Part shown: positions 1 through 14,800 of the stretch, in pieces
How the letters are laid out: each line of letters starts with the position of its first letter
How positions within the stretch are numbered: position 1 is the stretch's first letter
Source of the DNA: Holacanthus passer
Lineage: Eukaryota; Chordata; Actinopteri; Pomacanthidae
Length of the DNA: 64,000 nt
Direction of reading: 5' to 3'
Assembly (NCBI GenBank): GCA_025331565.1
Contig: JAFREQ010000043.1
Span: forward strand, 4,907,001 to 4,971,000
The notes under the pieces: model-generated
The model's input: only the letters and a program-made list of their open reading frames with translations
What the model was told of the DNA's origin: nothing
Database searches by the model: none
Made by a program: the position numbers and the translations under genes

Positions 1-3000
1 TAATTATTTGACCTTTTCAGCGTACATATCCTCTTGTCTTGCTTCTCTGCTGCATTCAACAGACCTCTGAGGCAGACACATATGCACCAAAATTACAGCC
101 TTTCCTCAACCTAGAGCGAATTCTCACCCATTCCTGCTCACCACATAAGTGTCCAATCATGGCAGATTCTTTGTACTTAGTGTAATCACCTGAAAAATTA
201 CCCTGTCTTCAGCTGATTTAAATTTTCCACACATTTTCGAAGGACACGTTACCTTTCAGGTGGAGCCATCAACAAGGAAGCGACTCAGACAGACAAACGC
301 AAGGAGCACTCAGAAAATGTGGATGTTAACTGCTTTATGCTACAAGTGGATTGATTAGAAGACACTGTGTGTATAGAGTGCGCAGAGTGTTTCAGGCACA
401 AGCGTACAGATTGTAAAGAAATCTGCTTTTGTGCAAGATGATTATGCAGCATAGTATGAATCTCCAGGTACATGGGTTTGTTAGCATATGCATGGTTGAC
501 GCAGCAGATGCGAGCATATACTGTATATGTGTGGGTGAGTGTATTATAGATGTGTGTGCGTGATCCGACTCTTAGTTCCTCTTGTTTGGATTTGTTCAAA
601 CTGAGGTGTGGGTGATGTGTGCGTACTGTTAGTGTTTGCATTGTTATCTGCAAGCCGCATGAGTATGTGGTAGCCTGATTTTGTCCCCTATCTGTGACCC
701 CATTAGAGGTGAGGAAGCATCAGGATAAAGCTATTTGTTCCTTGTTTCGTTGGATCGTTACTTTGCTCACAGATACGCAGGGAGCATGAGCGCACCCTGA
801 CCCCTCACACACCTCAATTTGTAACCCTCCAACAAAATGGCTGATGATAGTCCTGTGCTGTGTGTGTGCGTGTGTGTGTCTGTGTGTGTACATTGTTGTG
901 TTAGACTTCTTTTGTGATGAAATTGGTGTCAGATAGTGGGAGTGCTAGACAGAATAAGAGTGGGAAAGACAACAAACACTATGGAAACGAGTGTCAGGAA
1001 GAGAAGAGAAGAGAAGAGAAGAGAAGAAGACTCAGCTGGTCTTAAGTGAATCACACAGGCAGATAGTTGTAAATGTGTTTCCATTGTGGTGCAAGAGGAG
1101 GCATCCATCTTTATCTGGACACAGCAGGAGCTGGCAAACTAGTACAGTCACCAGGAGGGGAAAGAGATAGAAGCCGGCAGAGAGGGAGAGAGAGAATAAA
1201 AGAAGAAGCTGAGAGATAGATTTGTGTGATACCGTTCGTTTCTTTATGGTTACTTTGCTTTCTTTCCTTTAATATTTGTGTTTTGTTTGCATGTTTGCTT
1301 TCGTTATTCCCTGCTTTCTTTCCTATTTTGGCACTCCCTATTTTTCGGCACACCCCTCGGGCCTTGTCTCATTCTCGTTCTCCCTCTCTCCACCTCCATC
1401 CGCCTCTCCCTCTCTTCACCCAATTAGGCCTAATGGAACAGTGGCCTAATGACAAGGACCCTGGGGAACAAACACATTTAGACTCGCCTCCAGCCACCAC
1501 CAGAGACACACACACACACCAGCAACGCTAGTGCTCTCCATTTAATACCAGTTGACGAGACAAATTAGCCACAGGAGGGAGAAAAATTAGCCAGAGGAGA
1601 ACCACGGGTGCACATTCACCTCAAGAATTCTTTCTTCTGCGCTCTGGAGATGTAATTTTCATTATTTCCAAAATTTCCATTTCATTGCTTTGTTACTTTC
1701 TGAATCTAAAATCGACAGATCGCATCCATCCATCATTCACAGCTGTTCAGGAGAGATTCAGGATTGAAGCTCACCTCACTGAAATACATTGAGTTTGGCA
1801 AAGGCTACGTATTTGAGCTCGGCTGAAAATGCTTTAAGAACAACATGTAAACTGTTCAAATGAATTAATTCTACATGTCCATATATGAACTTAATAAATG
1901 AACACACACATTTTAAATGGGTACATAATCACTTATCTAGATGCCATTAAAGACAAGAATGCAATGAGTAACACTTAGGGACATTTTAACTACAACTACA
2001 GTTATTGCATTCTTGTAAATATTGTCTACATGTGTGTACATCATCATCATCATCCCACGCTCTCTTCCTCTCTGTCTGTCTCTCCCAGCTTCTCTCCTGT
2101 CATTCAGTCTGTTGGCAGTTTAGACGCACTGTTGTGTTTATGACACATTAACCTACTGTTGAGTTGTTATTCACGAATCCCAGTACGCCACTGAAAAACG
2201 CAAACACACACACATCAGATTAGCAGAGACATACACACATATAGTCACCCTCATAGTAACACAAGCACGCACACACACCTCTCTCTCAGGTGTCGGCACG
2301 GGGTTGGTGTGTATCTCATCAGTGGGTCTCTCTTCTTCGTCCAATCAGCTGTCATTATCCTCCACTATTCGCATCTCAATATGTCATCCCTGCAGGACGG
2401 GCGAGGTCATCAGTATTTGACAGGGGACACGGTTGTATTTGTGCAATTAGGTTTCATCTAATCATGAATGAGCCCTCATGTAGTCTTATTACACTCCTTT
2501 GTTCATGGGGCGGACTGTAGTTAGCGTTTGTGCTTTCAAGTCAGTTTGCTGTCATGAGCAGAATTTGAACTGCTGTTGCGGACGTTTCACACAAACACCC
2601 AAAAATGTCGGGAATGCTCTTAAACAGCTCTGTCATCTGCAAATTATGTTTAATTACTAATAAATTGCGACTGTAAGTGTGTTTTCAAAGAGAATGAAAT
2701 ACCACTTAGATTACGCTTTTTATCAACATAATGAGGAAATGTTTTAACAAGCGAATCTGGAAAGAAGCAAAATATTCACTGATAACATATTTTTTTTCTC
2801 ATGATATCCTCGACTAAAGCATGATTGGTGTTTTCCATGGTTATGTCAAACCAATCAAAGAACTTGGTTAAGGTTAGGGAATGATGCTGGTTTAAAAGTC
2901 AAGACTGATTTAAAGGAGGAAGATCTTTCTTGGCTGGCAAAAGTCAAAGAGAGAGGTTTCTTTCAAACATTTGGAGAAACAGTTTAGTAGTATATAATCA

Positions 3001-3249
3001 GCTATGCTTTTAATGTTGTAGTATTGGTATTTATAGTACTCATAAACTAAAATAATTACCATAATCTGCCACAGGCACTTACAACATTCTAGATTATAAT
3101 TCATTTAACTAAAACTGTACGTTTAGTGTGAATATAAAATACTACTTTAATTCTCCATTCCTAAGTTGTGTAATCTATATGCAAATGTTTTCTCAGTGGC
3201 GTTGCTGTGATGATCATGCATTGATTGACTGACCTGCTGAAACACACAG
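1..3249 (+). other. Intron upstream of exon 1 (partial)
   Basis: I see no coding exon here. The next exon needs one base from an upstream exon that is outside the window. The stretch holds a (GAGAA)n run at about 999-1029, short GT-rich patches (around 860-890), a CT-rich patch near 1370-1410, and a short ATC repeat at 2041-2053. The open frames here match nothing in the channel. Confidence 0.7.
999..1029. repeat. (GAGAA)n microsatellite
   Basis: About six tandem units of the pentamer GAGAA, seen directly. Confidence 0.9.
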
Positions 3250-3409
3250 GTATGCGCATCCTGGTGAACCTCCTGCTCGACACTCTGCCCATGCTCGGCA
3301 ACGTGCTGCTGCTCTGCTTCTTCGTCTTCTTCATCTTCGGCATCATCGGCGTGCAGCTGTGGGCGGGGCTGCTGAGGAACCGCTGCTACCTCGAGGAGAA
3401 CTTCACCCT
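3250..3409 (+). CDS. cacna1i: Exon 1 of window: repeat I S5 helix
   Basis: The acceptor is ACACACAG before 3250 and the donor is GTGAGT at 3410. The first two bases (GT) complete a codon begun upstream, expected to be Ser by comparison with the family. The exon then reads [18 protein letters not shown] and the hydrophobic S5 helix [14 protein letters not shown], ending in [10 protein letters not shown] at the start of the extracellular turret. The last two bases, CT, begin a Leu codon finished by exon 2. Asn in MRILVN and Glu in CYLEENF fit Cav3.3 better than Cav3.1. Confidence 0.95.
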
Positions 3410-6400
3410 GTGAGTTAAACACTGTGGATCACTGCGTACAGTATGTGTGTGTGGGTTTTTTTTATTGTGTGTGTGTGTGTTTTGTGCTAATGCATTTGTA
3501 TCTTAAAATTAAGTTGATGAACCATAAATGCAAGTCTCACCTCTATGCTTCCCATTGTTCCCCTTTCATTGTGTCATACTAGTGAAAATGAAAAGCCATG
3601 TTACAATAATACATCTATTAAAATGATAATGCATATGAGCCTAGTAGTTTCCCCTTTCACATGGTTTTCATAATAGATTATACATATACTCCATGTTTTG
3701 AATATTTTATCTGAATATTTGCATAAATCCATCTTCAAGCATTTCTACATGTTCCTTTCTCCACGTCTTTCGAGCTTCAAAGGCAGCAGTAACAGTACAG
3801 TTTTTTCCCAGTTTGCTACTAAGAACATGATTAGATTCCAGCTGCACGCCTCCATATTCATGACCCGACGTGACAGCATCACCTGCTGTGTGTGTGCGTG
3901 AGTGACATTCGCCAGTATTCAGGAGTGTTTGATTTCATGGCATCCTCTCAGTTTGCCCTTTTTTTTTAAATGCTGGCATCAGCTTGCTCGAAAGTCACAT
4001 GCTCCCGATGTGCGTATGTGCTGCATATAAGCCACGTGTACTACTCTTTGCCTCTGTGCACTGTCTCTGATTATGCTGACGCGGCATATACTAATGACAT
4101 ATCTTATAGCCAGATGAAAGGAGACACGTGTCCGCCAGCAAAGTCCTGCCTGCTTTGTCCTCACCTTAAAGTTGAGAGGCAACATTCAGCTCAACAACCT
4201 CTCCTCTCAGTAATCGCTTCATGCGCTTACTTTAACCAATGTGGTCCACATTTATCTTCACTGGGCTAAAAGGTGATACAGTACTGAAGATATGACATTC
4301 CTACATGGGTTAAAGCGACAAGACACAACCTTGATCTTGAACTACAATGTCTTTTTCTTCCGGTACACTGGTCATCAGGTCTCTTTTTTTTTATTCGTGA
4401 GTGTTGCTTATTATTTAATCAAAGCATTATTTTTGCCTGTTATTTTAAAGCATTGTACTAACACATTATGCAGGTTTGACAGGGTGCTCGTGTGCTTAAT
4501 TAGGAAGGTCGTCGGGAGTTAGTGCTTGAGGACTATTATGCTAAGTAAAGGGCTAACTCTGAGAGGTTATAATCGAGTGGGCTTAGTGTTGCAGTCAAGA
4601 GCGGCATTCACTGCCATTTTACACCCTCCCTCATTTGATCTCTACCTTTCTCTGTTCATGCCTTATCCGGCCTTATTCTTGCCGCTGTCTCCAATTAACC
4701 CACCTATTTCCCCTCTCAGTATTTTTAAGTATATGTGGCTCCTTTCCACTACATCTAATCCTCATTTATTTCTTCAAGTTCAAAAGCAAATTCATACAGA
4801 GACTGGGCAGTTTGTTGTGGAGACACAATCATTCCTGTAAGGTGCTCCATTACAAAACATGTCTTACACTCAGGCCTCAGAGAGCAGGCACCTCAAAAGG
4901 TATAGTTAATGTAAAGTTGCACTTCTGAAGCAAGATTATGCATGTTGGTCTCTGTTTCTCCTCCTTACTGCATCTATTTTTATCCGCTGTGTCGTCCCTT
5001 CTGCCATGCTTTTCCAAACCAATCTTTCCTCCCCAACTGTCCCAGAGTCTCAGTCTTAATACGATTGCTGCAAAGTGTCTCTTTTCTCTGCTGCTCCGTA
5101 GCCTTGATCCTTCCCTCCGTCTCGCTCTCCGCTGGCAGGTGTGTTCTCAGTGTGATGCCAGGTTTTGCCGTGCCACGCTGTGCGATGCCAAGTCACCGGC
5201 AGGGAGGCAACAGCCTTCATTCATGCTCCGCTACTCTGACAGGGGTCCTCTCTCTGTCTTATTCTTGATTTTTCTCTTTCTGCCTTCAGGTCTTTATCCC
5301 TTCTTCCACTTTAGCACCATTAGTGAATCACCAATGTGAACGCCACTGACAACCTCTCTCAGCTTTCTTCCCTTTAAGTTCACCTCTGTTGTCAGTCCCT
5401 CGTGTCCTCCATTGGATTGCATAAACGCTGCTGTGCTATAAGTCAGTGTAAGCTCAGTGTGTCTCAGCGCATACCTGCAAACTTTGTTGTGCCACCAAAT
5501 CGATGCATGGTTTCTAAGCTACTCTCAGTGGGAAGTGGTAGCGCCTGACATGGCCACTGTTACTATCGACCCTGGAATTAGTGTGTGTGCACGCGTGTCG
5601 TGTGTGCATGTGTGTGGCTTGCAGTCCAGGTGAAAGGATAAATTCTCCACCTATGAATGTCAGCAGTATCTATCCTGATATTGACTCAGGGAGGCAGAGA
5701 AGGATCAGGAGAACTGGAGAGAAAGTGAAAGGAGGAGATGAGTGGAAATGTGAGCGGGACAATCTGAAAGAGAAAAGAAAAAGAAGAAGAGCAAAGGGCG
5801 AGAAGACTAAAAAGGAAAAGCCAAGGAGAGGATGACGAAGAGGAAAAGAGAAACAAAGGGGACATAAAGTGCATAAAGAAGAGATAACCACAAGAGAATA
5901 AAGAGAGAGTAAAAAAAAATCGTTCAAGTGTTAAATGCAATACAAGGCAAGGTTGTACTCTAAGCTTGAGGTATATCAGGGTAGGTGGCAGGATGAAGCA
6001 GCTGTGTGCAGGTGTGTGCATTTCCTACAATTTGCCTTCAGCCAGCCTTTTCCCAACAAGCATCTCCCAATGCAGACAAAAGAAAACGAGAGCGGAGACC
6101 GATATGTGCAGAGAAACAGGAATGAAACGTGAGAAAAAGGCCAATAGTGAGACAGGCAGAGACAGTGCAGTGAGTAAACACTGTAGGTCGAGCGACTGTA
6201 CGTGAATGTGTGTGTTCAGTAATGGGCCTGCTGATGGAGAGCTTCTATTTTTGTCTTTACCCAGGCCCAGACCTTGGTATGAGCATCCACACCCTGGCCT
6301 CATTTGCTCCACAGTCATGTCAGATCACACACACCTAATATGCCTCGCTGACTGGCTCAGCAGTCTCTTTTCCAATTTCCTGGACGCTGTTTTCCCTAAA

Positions 6401-9400
6401 TTTTATATTGCCTTTATGTCGTTTGTGTTCTCTTATTGCTGTTTCTCTTTTGAGCAGCTGTTTCCTGTTGCTTTTCATTTGCCTTCTTTTGCTTTGCACT
6501 TCCAACCTGTCGCTTTAAATGAACGTGTCCTCATTGTTTTCAAGCAAGCCTTCACTTTTCTTCTTCTTCTGTTTGTGTAATAGAATTTAAACCTATACTC
6601 ATAATAGCTCATCAGCACATAACTGCACCAATAGCAGTCAATTCCCCCTTTGAATAAATCTACAGATGAAGATACGTGTCACTTCTCAGGTGGAAATGAA
6701 GTGGAAGACAGACTTTTTGGCAAGTCTCCATTAAAACTGAGACGTTTGAGAGACATCTCAGGATATGATGATGGTGGCAATCACTTCGATTCAGAGTTTA
6801 GAGAAGCGTGAATCCTTAAGTTTGACGCTCACTGTGAATGGGTTCATCGACGGTGTATTTACTGTATGTGCGTTATAGGTGTCAGTGCATGACAGTGTAA
6901 TCTGTTCTTCTGCTGATTTCACACACAAGGCACACACACACAATCTCACATATGCTTTCCACATGTTTTTTTGTTTTTTTTTGCATGACAATCTGTTGTC
7001 TGGTGCTAAGAATACTCATCTTCAATGATGTGCTCGTACATTGATTATTTAATTTAATAAACAGCGTTTTCATCTAACCCTAACCCTGGATGCATTAAGA
7101 GAGAACAACCAGATTTCTCTCAGAATAGGGGCTCAAAGCAAAATACATATTGTTTCCTTTAGAAGACATGTTGACATGTTGATTTCAGACCTCCCCTCCA
7201 GTGAGCTCATTAATACCCCACACTTGTGAACACATTGCATTGCAGAAAGTGATGTATGATTATCTCCACCTATCACAGCCCCAGTCAAATGAGGTCCATG
7301 CGTTGAGCAGAGTAATCTCGACAGCGGTGCAGAGCTGTCCCTGTTTCAGATAATAGAACTCACTTGTTATTTCTGCTTTGTCAAGACCAGACCAATTATT
7401 TGCTTGCAACTGAAGTTTTTCTTTATTTATTTTACAGTATTGTATTGAACATCCTTTTGTAAAGCACATCAAGTGTTTGCTATAATGGCAGCAAAAGAAT
7501 GCACTTCTTTATGTCTTGTTTGAGGAGTTGAGAGACAACATCGAAGGTGAAGGTTTACATATATGTGAAATGGTGTGAAATAAATCTCACGATCCATTGA
7601 TGGTTGTGTTGGAACGCTGCAACAAAGTCTGCTGTAAAACTTCGAGTCCAATTTCGAGTCCACCTACTTTTCTTCTCCAAAAGGGATGAATAAAGGACTA
7701 CAAGTAATTGAATGTGATGTCTTAGGTGCTGCTTGATTTCTCCTCAAGCCACTCATTTTGTCATGTCCTGACCGAGGCATGACCCGCCCTTGTTTACCAC
7801 ACCTGTCAGCCCGCCTTTAGCTTGCCGCACTGGCTTTAGGCAGTGTTCGTTAGTTCACTGCTGGGTCAGGTTTTTGTCTCTATATACTGTATATATCACT
7901 TACGCATCCATACTGATCCATTTATTAGTCTAGTAACACCAAGACTGGTCACTGAAACAAGGACATGCAAAAGAATGAAAAGATGAGAAAATGAAAAGTA
8001 TGCATATGCATGTGCATACTGTATACTGTCAGACTACGCTTTAGTGAGACTGAGAAAGCAGGAAAAAGAGAGTAAATACTCCGTGTTCATGCAGGATAAT
8101 TTGCATTTCTTAATTCACTCGCTTGCCTTCAATGATGCATTTATCCCACAGGCTTGGTTGAGTACTTCCGGGGATTTACTTCAGTGACTGCACTCTTTAA
8201 CGTCTCTCGTTTCCCATTATCCCCTCTTGCTCCCTCTTGACTCTCTGTCTCACTGAAATTCTAATGAAACTTCCCAAATGAAGTCGTGAAACAGAATAAA
8301 AATCGATAATGTACTATATTGTATATACAGATTCTATTTCAAAACCAACTAACTTTTTTCCTTGTCCCTACCCCAGCTCTTCAGGTATGACCCCTCCTGC
8401 GCCATACTACCAGCCAGAGGAGGATGATGAACGCCCATTCATCTGCTCCCTGGCGTCGGACAACGGCATCATGTCGTGCATTGATGTGCCGGCGAGGCGC
8501 GAAGGAGGACGAACATGCTGCCTGGACAAGGAGGACGCGCTCCACAGACAGGCTCTGGGCCTGAGTCCTGAGCCAATGGCCAACGGGAGTGGAGCTGGAG
8601 AAGCCATGGGTCTGTGCATCAACTGGAACCAGTATTACACCCGGTGCCACACAGGAAATAGTAACCCCCACAAAGGTGCCATCAACTTTGACAACATTGT
8701 CTACGCCTGGATTGTTATTTTTCAGGTATGTCTCAAATGGACAGGTGAGGTGCAGGTCAGGTTGGACTGTCCACTGGTGATCTTTGAATGAGTTCAATCT
8801 AACTACACATATTGTTTTTTACATGCATTCTTAATTTATTACGCATGGGAGTTAGTTATTTTATATGTTCAAGATCAAATGAGTTCAGAAAACATTGCAT
8901 TTAAACATGTGACAGGAACTAGGCTGCAGTAGGATGTAAATGTTTTGTCTGCTGAGCAAGCTTGTTAACATGCAAATGTTTATTTCCTCACACTCCTAGG
9001 TGATCACTCTGGAGGGCTGGGTGGAGATCATGTATTATGTAATGGATGCCCATTCCTTCTACAACTTCATCTACTTCATTTTACTCATCATTGTAAGTAA
9101 GATTCAGAAGTACAGTTATTAGTATATTAGTGCTCCCTGCCAACTTACACATCTAGTGTACAATGTGCTCTGATGATTAAAAAACGAATAAATAAATAAA
9201 TAAATAAATAATGGAGCACCACTGTAGTTAGTCGCTCTGGAGATAAAAATCTCTTATAACATTTTCTCATAATGATCATACAAGTGGACATCATTGGTCT
9301 CCTGCACATCAATAAATTGGATGAGGATATTTCCTGACTAGTGGATTGAAGTGTTAATAGACTTGTGGAAATCAATAGTAGCATAAAGGACAGTCTACAA

Positions 9401-10374
9401 TCAATGTCCGAGGGAGGAAGGGAGGGTGGGGAGGAGGTGGATGTTACGTAAATGTATCTTTGGTTGTGAGTAGGACAAAAAAGGAGAGAAGAGGAGGAAG
9501 GACAGTTGAAAAAGACAAGAAAATATAAGAATAAAAAGTGCCTGTATGTAGACTGTGTGCAAGAGCCCCGTCAGCTCTCAGAAGGTGGCACAATGAAGGT
9601 TGTTTAATTCAACGTTCACATATCTTTGGCTCTCTTTGAAATGGCATTCAGTCACTCTGTATTTACTGAGGAAAGAAAAAATTAATGGAATCTGAGTAGA
9701 GGAAACAGGGTGATGAATGCAAACGTACCAATCAGTCAGAAGCACATTGTATAATTTTCATAATTCACTATGATGAAAAGGCACGAAACTTAAACAGAGT
9801 GCAAGACCTGCCCCACAGAACATTTTTTTTTTGTCCTTGCCCTCTTCTTCCTCACAACATAGGCCTTTATAGGCTGAGGTGAATATTGGCATCGTGGCTG
9901 CAGCTGTAAATTTCATCTCGTTTTTGGCACATCTGACCTGAGGTTGGCGTTTTCCAGTGTAAGCACCTTATGGCACCCAGAGACAGTTATCAACATGCCA
10001 CAGTGTAATCACGTTTTCCTGCTTTATTCTGCTACATTGATCACAATCTCGTGTCCTGTGGCTGCTACAATTGGGCTTTGGGAACAGACAGAAGAAGTTA
10101 ATTTGCTTTTAAATTCAGTATGCATCGCTCCAGTGGTTTACACAACAGGAACAACCAAGCAAACACGCTGCTCCCTTTGTGGTGCATGATTGATTGACAC
10201 ATACGTGCTGCCCCCTTTTGAGTTTCCCTGCAAGGCTCCAGCCTGTTTGGCAACTTGTAGTCAAAGGTCCTAGGGGATGCCTTGGAAGTGTTGCTGACAC
10301 CCTGAGAAGTTTTCAGAGATTTTGCTTGTGTAATGAGGGTCACCTTATTTTCTTTTACTTATCTAATTCTTTCT

Positions 10375-10415
<41 letters not shown>

Positions 10416-11500
10416 TTGCATCATTATGAAGTTGCCCTGTGCTTTAAAGCTTGTTAGTTGATCCTGTAAGTGTGTGTTCTCAGATCCGACCTAAACTCAG
10501 AGACAAAGAGAAGTTTGACCTCCACAGTATCAAACAGAGAGTCTCTATCTGTTTGATACTTGATATACTGTTGACTGTGCAACCTAAATGTCTATATTGG
10601 TGTCACATTGACGAGGTTTTATGAAGTGTTCCTGAGCCCATGTAGTAACCTCCTTTACACAACCATGTGTTTGACAAAGTGTTGAACCTCTCTCCATCCT
10701 TGCTTGTGAACGACTGAGACTTTCCAGGATGAACCTTTCATACCCAATCATGATACTATCACCTGTTACCAATGAACCTGTTTACCTGTGGAATGATCCA
10801 AACAGGTGTTTTTGGATCAGGCCACAACTTTCACAGTCTTTTGTTGCTCCTGTCCCAACTTGTTTGAAACGTGTTGCTGCTATAAGTATATATTCAAATC
10901 ATCGAAGCTGATCAGGCCAAATATGATATGTTGTCTTTGTCCTGTTTTCAATTGAGCATATCTCAAAAAGGATTAGCAAATTGTCACATTCTGCTTTACT
11001 TATGTTTTACACAGAGTCACAACTTTATTGGAATCGGGGTTGTAGATTAGGGTTCGGCATTTTGATGTAATGGTTAAGGTTTGGGTAAGGGAATGCATTA
11101 TGTCAATGAGGGAAGTGTGTGTGTGTGTGTGTTTCAGTGAAAAAAATATACACATAAATGTATTTGACAGCTGCTGCATGAAAGCACGTGGACAGATGCA
11201 ATCAGCTGCACACTCAGCCTGCCATCTTAATTTGTGTGTGTGAGAGTGTGATTACACATGCTTTTGTCTGTGCGAATGTGTATGCGTGTGTGTGTGTGTG
11301 GATATGACTTAGGGTACTTTCGGAGACACATTTCAGACTCAAGACCAGTTAATTGGGGAGAACAGGTGCAATTGTGGACAAAAACTGTGTCCCCAATTGG
11401 AAAACAGCTGATTTTTGGACCATTGGTCATGATTTGTGTTGGGATAAGTCTCCAGGAAATGAATGTAAGTCTATGTAACGTCCCCAAAAATGACCTAAGT

Positions 11501-11582
<82 letters not shown>

Positions 11583-11775
11583 ATGCATAATGCTGTGATC
11601 ATCTGAATGTGTGTTATTGGACTGCCCTCCCTGATTATGCGCAAAGCTGTCTACTGATCAGAATCACAGAATAGACACACACACAGATGCAAGTCTGGAG
11701 GGAAATCAAAGCCTCACACACCTGCAGACCTGCTTTGACCCACAGGCCACAGATGGGCATCTCTCCTCCCTCTCT

Positions 11776-11809
<34 letters not shown>

Positions 11810-14800
11810 AGACCCCTCCCTTCTATGTTTCCTCTCCCTTTCTGTCTCTGTGAATATCTCTGGAGTTGCTTCTTTTTCATTCCTCCCAGCCTCTCCAGTC
11901 TGTCCTTCACTTTCTCCTGCATCTTTGATCACTGGGGATGAAAGTCTATAGGTGGAAGGTCATTAAGTTTGGATTTTCTGGATTTTATCTGTGCATGTTA
12001 TAGAGTGTTTTGCCCTTGTTGGTGATCTGTGTGAGTTCTTGATACGTGTCCAAGGAGAAACAGGGAAACATGTTCAGATTTGTAATGCACAAAATCGAGA
12101 CTCTGCTGCGAGCTGCTATATCCATCCAGCAGTCTGGTTCTTGAGTTGTTCGACATTAGCTTATATTGATTTAATCATTGTTCCGTAACCAGGTTGGAGT
12201 AGTCCAATAAAAGCCATTTTAGCGGCCCTGTAGTGATTCCCATTACTGCCACTAAAAGGGTCAGCCAACACGTAGCATTCACAACTCACCCCATCTTCTC
12301 CCTGCAACTATTCCTCCAACCTTCACACTCATGATAAGAAAGTGAAAGCTCTTTTGTGAGAAAGAGTAAAAAATAGATATACTGGGTAAAGGCATGTTCG
12401 CGAGAAGCGCTGTGGAGCACGGGCATGAGACAAATAAAGAGAGATATTGAGCTGGAGTAGGGGCGGGAGGGAAAGTTAAGTCGGAGTCAGAGAATGAAAG
12501 GAGGAGAGAGAAAGATAGCCAGACGCTGAACTGTGCTTTGGGCATGTGTTGGCTCTGTCTGTCTGCTCCAATCAACCTCGGTTTGGGAGGGAGCCAGCCC
12601 TCAGAGACCTTTAGCATGTGTGCTAACATTTCTACAGGGGGATTGGCAGACATTTTTAGAATCAGCAAGCGTGTGAATTTGATGTAAAAACAAGTTTGTA
12701 TTTACCGTCGGAAAATCCCAATTATTCACATGTCATGTTTCTTAAATGAGCAACATCTGCTTTAGCCATAGGCTGGTTATTTAAATAAGACACTGCTGGC
12801 TCTTATTGTTTGGGTTGCATCTTCATTAAGTTCATTAAATCTTGAGTTCTGGATCCTAGATATTAGTTCATGTACCCTGCAGTCATTTTCCATTGGTTGC
12901 TTTATCCACCTTCATTATTATTATACAACTTAACTCACCCAACAAGTTCCACATCCACATCTAACTTTCCGTTTGCTCTTCCGCATCCACCCAGATTGGT
13001 TCGTTCTTCATGATCAACCTGTGCCTGGTGGTTATCGCCACCCAGTTCTCAGAGACCAAGCAGCGGGAACACCAGCTGATGCAAGAGCAAAGAGCGCAGT
13101 GCTTGTCCTCCTCCACCCTGGCCAGCATGGCCGAGCCGGGAGATTGTTACGAGGAGATCTTCCAGCTGGTGTGCCATGTCCTCCGCAAGGCCAAGAGGAG
13201 ATCGGCAGCTCTGTACTACACGCTGAGGGGCAAACCCCCACCAGCTGGTGGAGGCAGAGGAAACAGGCGTGGCGGAGGGAACGTGAATGGAGAACGGCAT
13301 CATTCCAGACACCCAAGATGTGAGTAGGAGGGCCTCAGCAATGACATGTGAATATGTCTTATTTATGTAAGATTTGACACTTGAAATATGGTCAGGCCAC
13401 TAACTATGGTTGACTACAAATTTGGCTTTGCATTTTGACGGCTGTGATTTTGGGGGTGATGTGCTGTATATACTGTTCTGTTCAAAAACACATTTGAAGC
13501 TTTTGCAACAATTGCAAATCCTATATATTTTGCATCGAAATCTCAAAATAAAATGCATCCATAGTCTCATATATTCTTTCTATTATGTCCATCTAGCTTT
13601 CCACTGTCCGCACCAGAGCAAGCCAGACCACAGCTCTCAGCCACTGGCCAACTCCATCAGCCTGTCTGTCCCTCAGAATCCCGAGGACTGCCCTATATGT
13701 GCGTTATCACTGAAAGAGGGGGCGAGGGCCGTGGGAGACTCCGCCAACGGGGAGGAAGATGAGGAGGATGCAGTGAAAGAGACGGGCAAGGAGGAGAACC
13801 ATCTGGAGGAGAGAGGGGATGGGGAGAAGAAGAGGAAGAGGTCGTGCTTTGGACATTGTAAAGACATTTGGAACGATATGAGGAGGAAGCTCTGGGGCAT
13901 CGTGGAGAGCAAGTACTTCAGCAGGGGCATCATGATCGCTATTCTCATCAACACCATCAGTATGGGCATCGAGCACCATAACCAGGTAAAGATGGTTTCA
14001 AGCCCCAGAAAAAGACATTTATTTCGAAAAGAGAGAGAGGGTCTTCATTTTTTATTCTTCAATTTTATAACTTGTTTTCAACTGAATTAATTTCATCCTT
14101 TGTGTGTTTCACATCAAAGCACTCAGAGGCCATAATCTCCTTGTGAAACTTCTGCAGTGTTTCATTACATTGACAGCAGGCTAATACCTAGAAAGAAAAG
14201 CAAAGCACAATTAATCATCAATTAATCAAATAGCAATAATGTTATCGTTCAAAACAGCCACTTTTTGGTCCAGGTCTTTGTTGGGGCCCGGCTTTTATTT
14301 TAAATTTAGATTACTCCATTTATACGTGATCTTAGATCTTAGATAGTGAATAATTTGGAAATTTGTATATAAAGTTTTTATTGTGTCATTACACAGATAT
14401 ATACATCACCTTTAATCCTTTAGACTATAGAGTCAATATAATGCTATAGAGTAATAATTCCTCGCTCTTTTCTCACTCCCACAAATCACCACAGCCTCAG
14501 CAGTCAAACCACCATCACTGCTGATGAAGCACCGCTGCTCGAAATATCATAATAGCAGATGACATTCAGAAGGATGAGTGTGGGAGTGGAGCATCAGTGC
14601 CATGCAGTTTCCTGACAGAGGTGTAAACATTTAGCCCAGCGGTAGACAAAACCGAGCTGGCTTTTAACATTGGCCAGGCTCCTCAGAGGCAGACGAGGCA
14701 GGTGTCTGAGAGCGAGAGTGGGAGAAACCTGCCAAGAGCACACATGCACGCATGCATACAAACAAACACAAACACGCACAATACGCATCCATCTGTGTCC

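Larger units (their letters stand above)
9093..12994 (+). other. Intron 3 (3.9 kb), repeat-rich
   Basis: There is no exon. It contains an (AAAT)n run at 9184-9210, a (GT)18 at 10379-10414, a hairpin at 10526-10560, a dispersed repeat ending at 11044, a second dispersed repeat fused to a 77-bp (GT)n tract, and a (CA)n at 11777-11807. The remainder is ordinary intron. Confidence 0.75.

Noticed and set aside
4526..5339. Long overlapping frames in intron 1 that could suggest a gene
   Set aside because: They are rich in Leu, Ser and Phe because the DNA is pyrimidine-rich. They have no family motif, no convincing splice context, and lie inside a channel intron.
7070..7090. Telomere-like CTAACCCTAACCC
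   Set aside because: Only two to three units; far too short to indicate an interstitial telomeric array.
13410..13596. Extension of the exon 5 frame upstream into intron 4
   Set aside because: A clear acceptor at 13595-13596 gives correct phase with exon 4, and the upstream translation is not channel-like.
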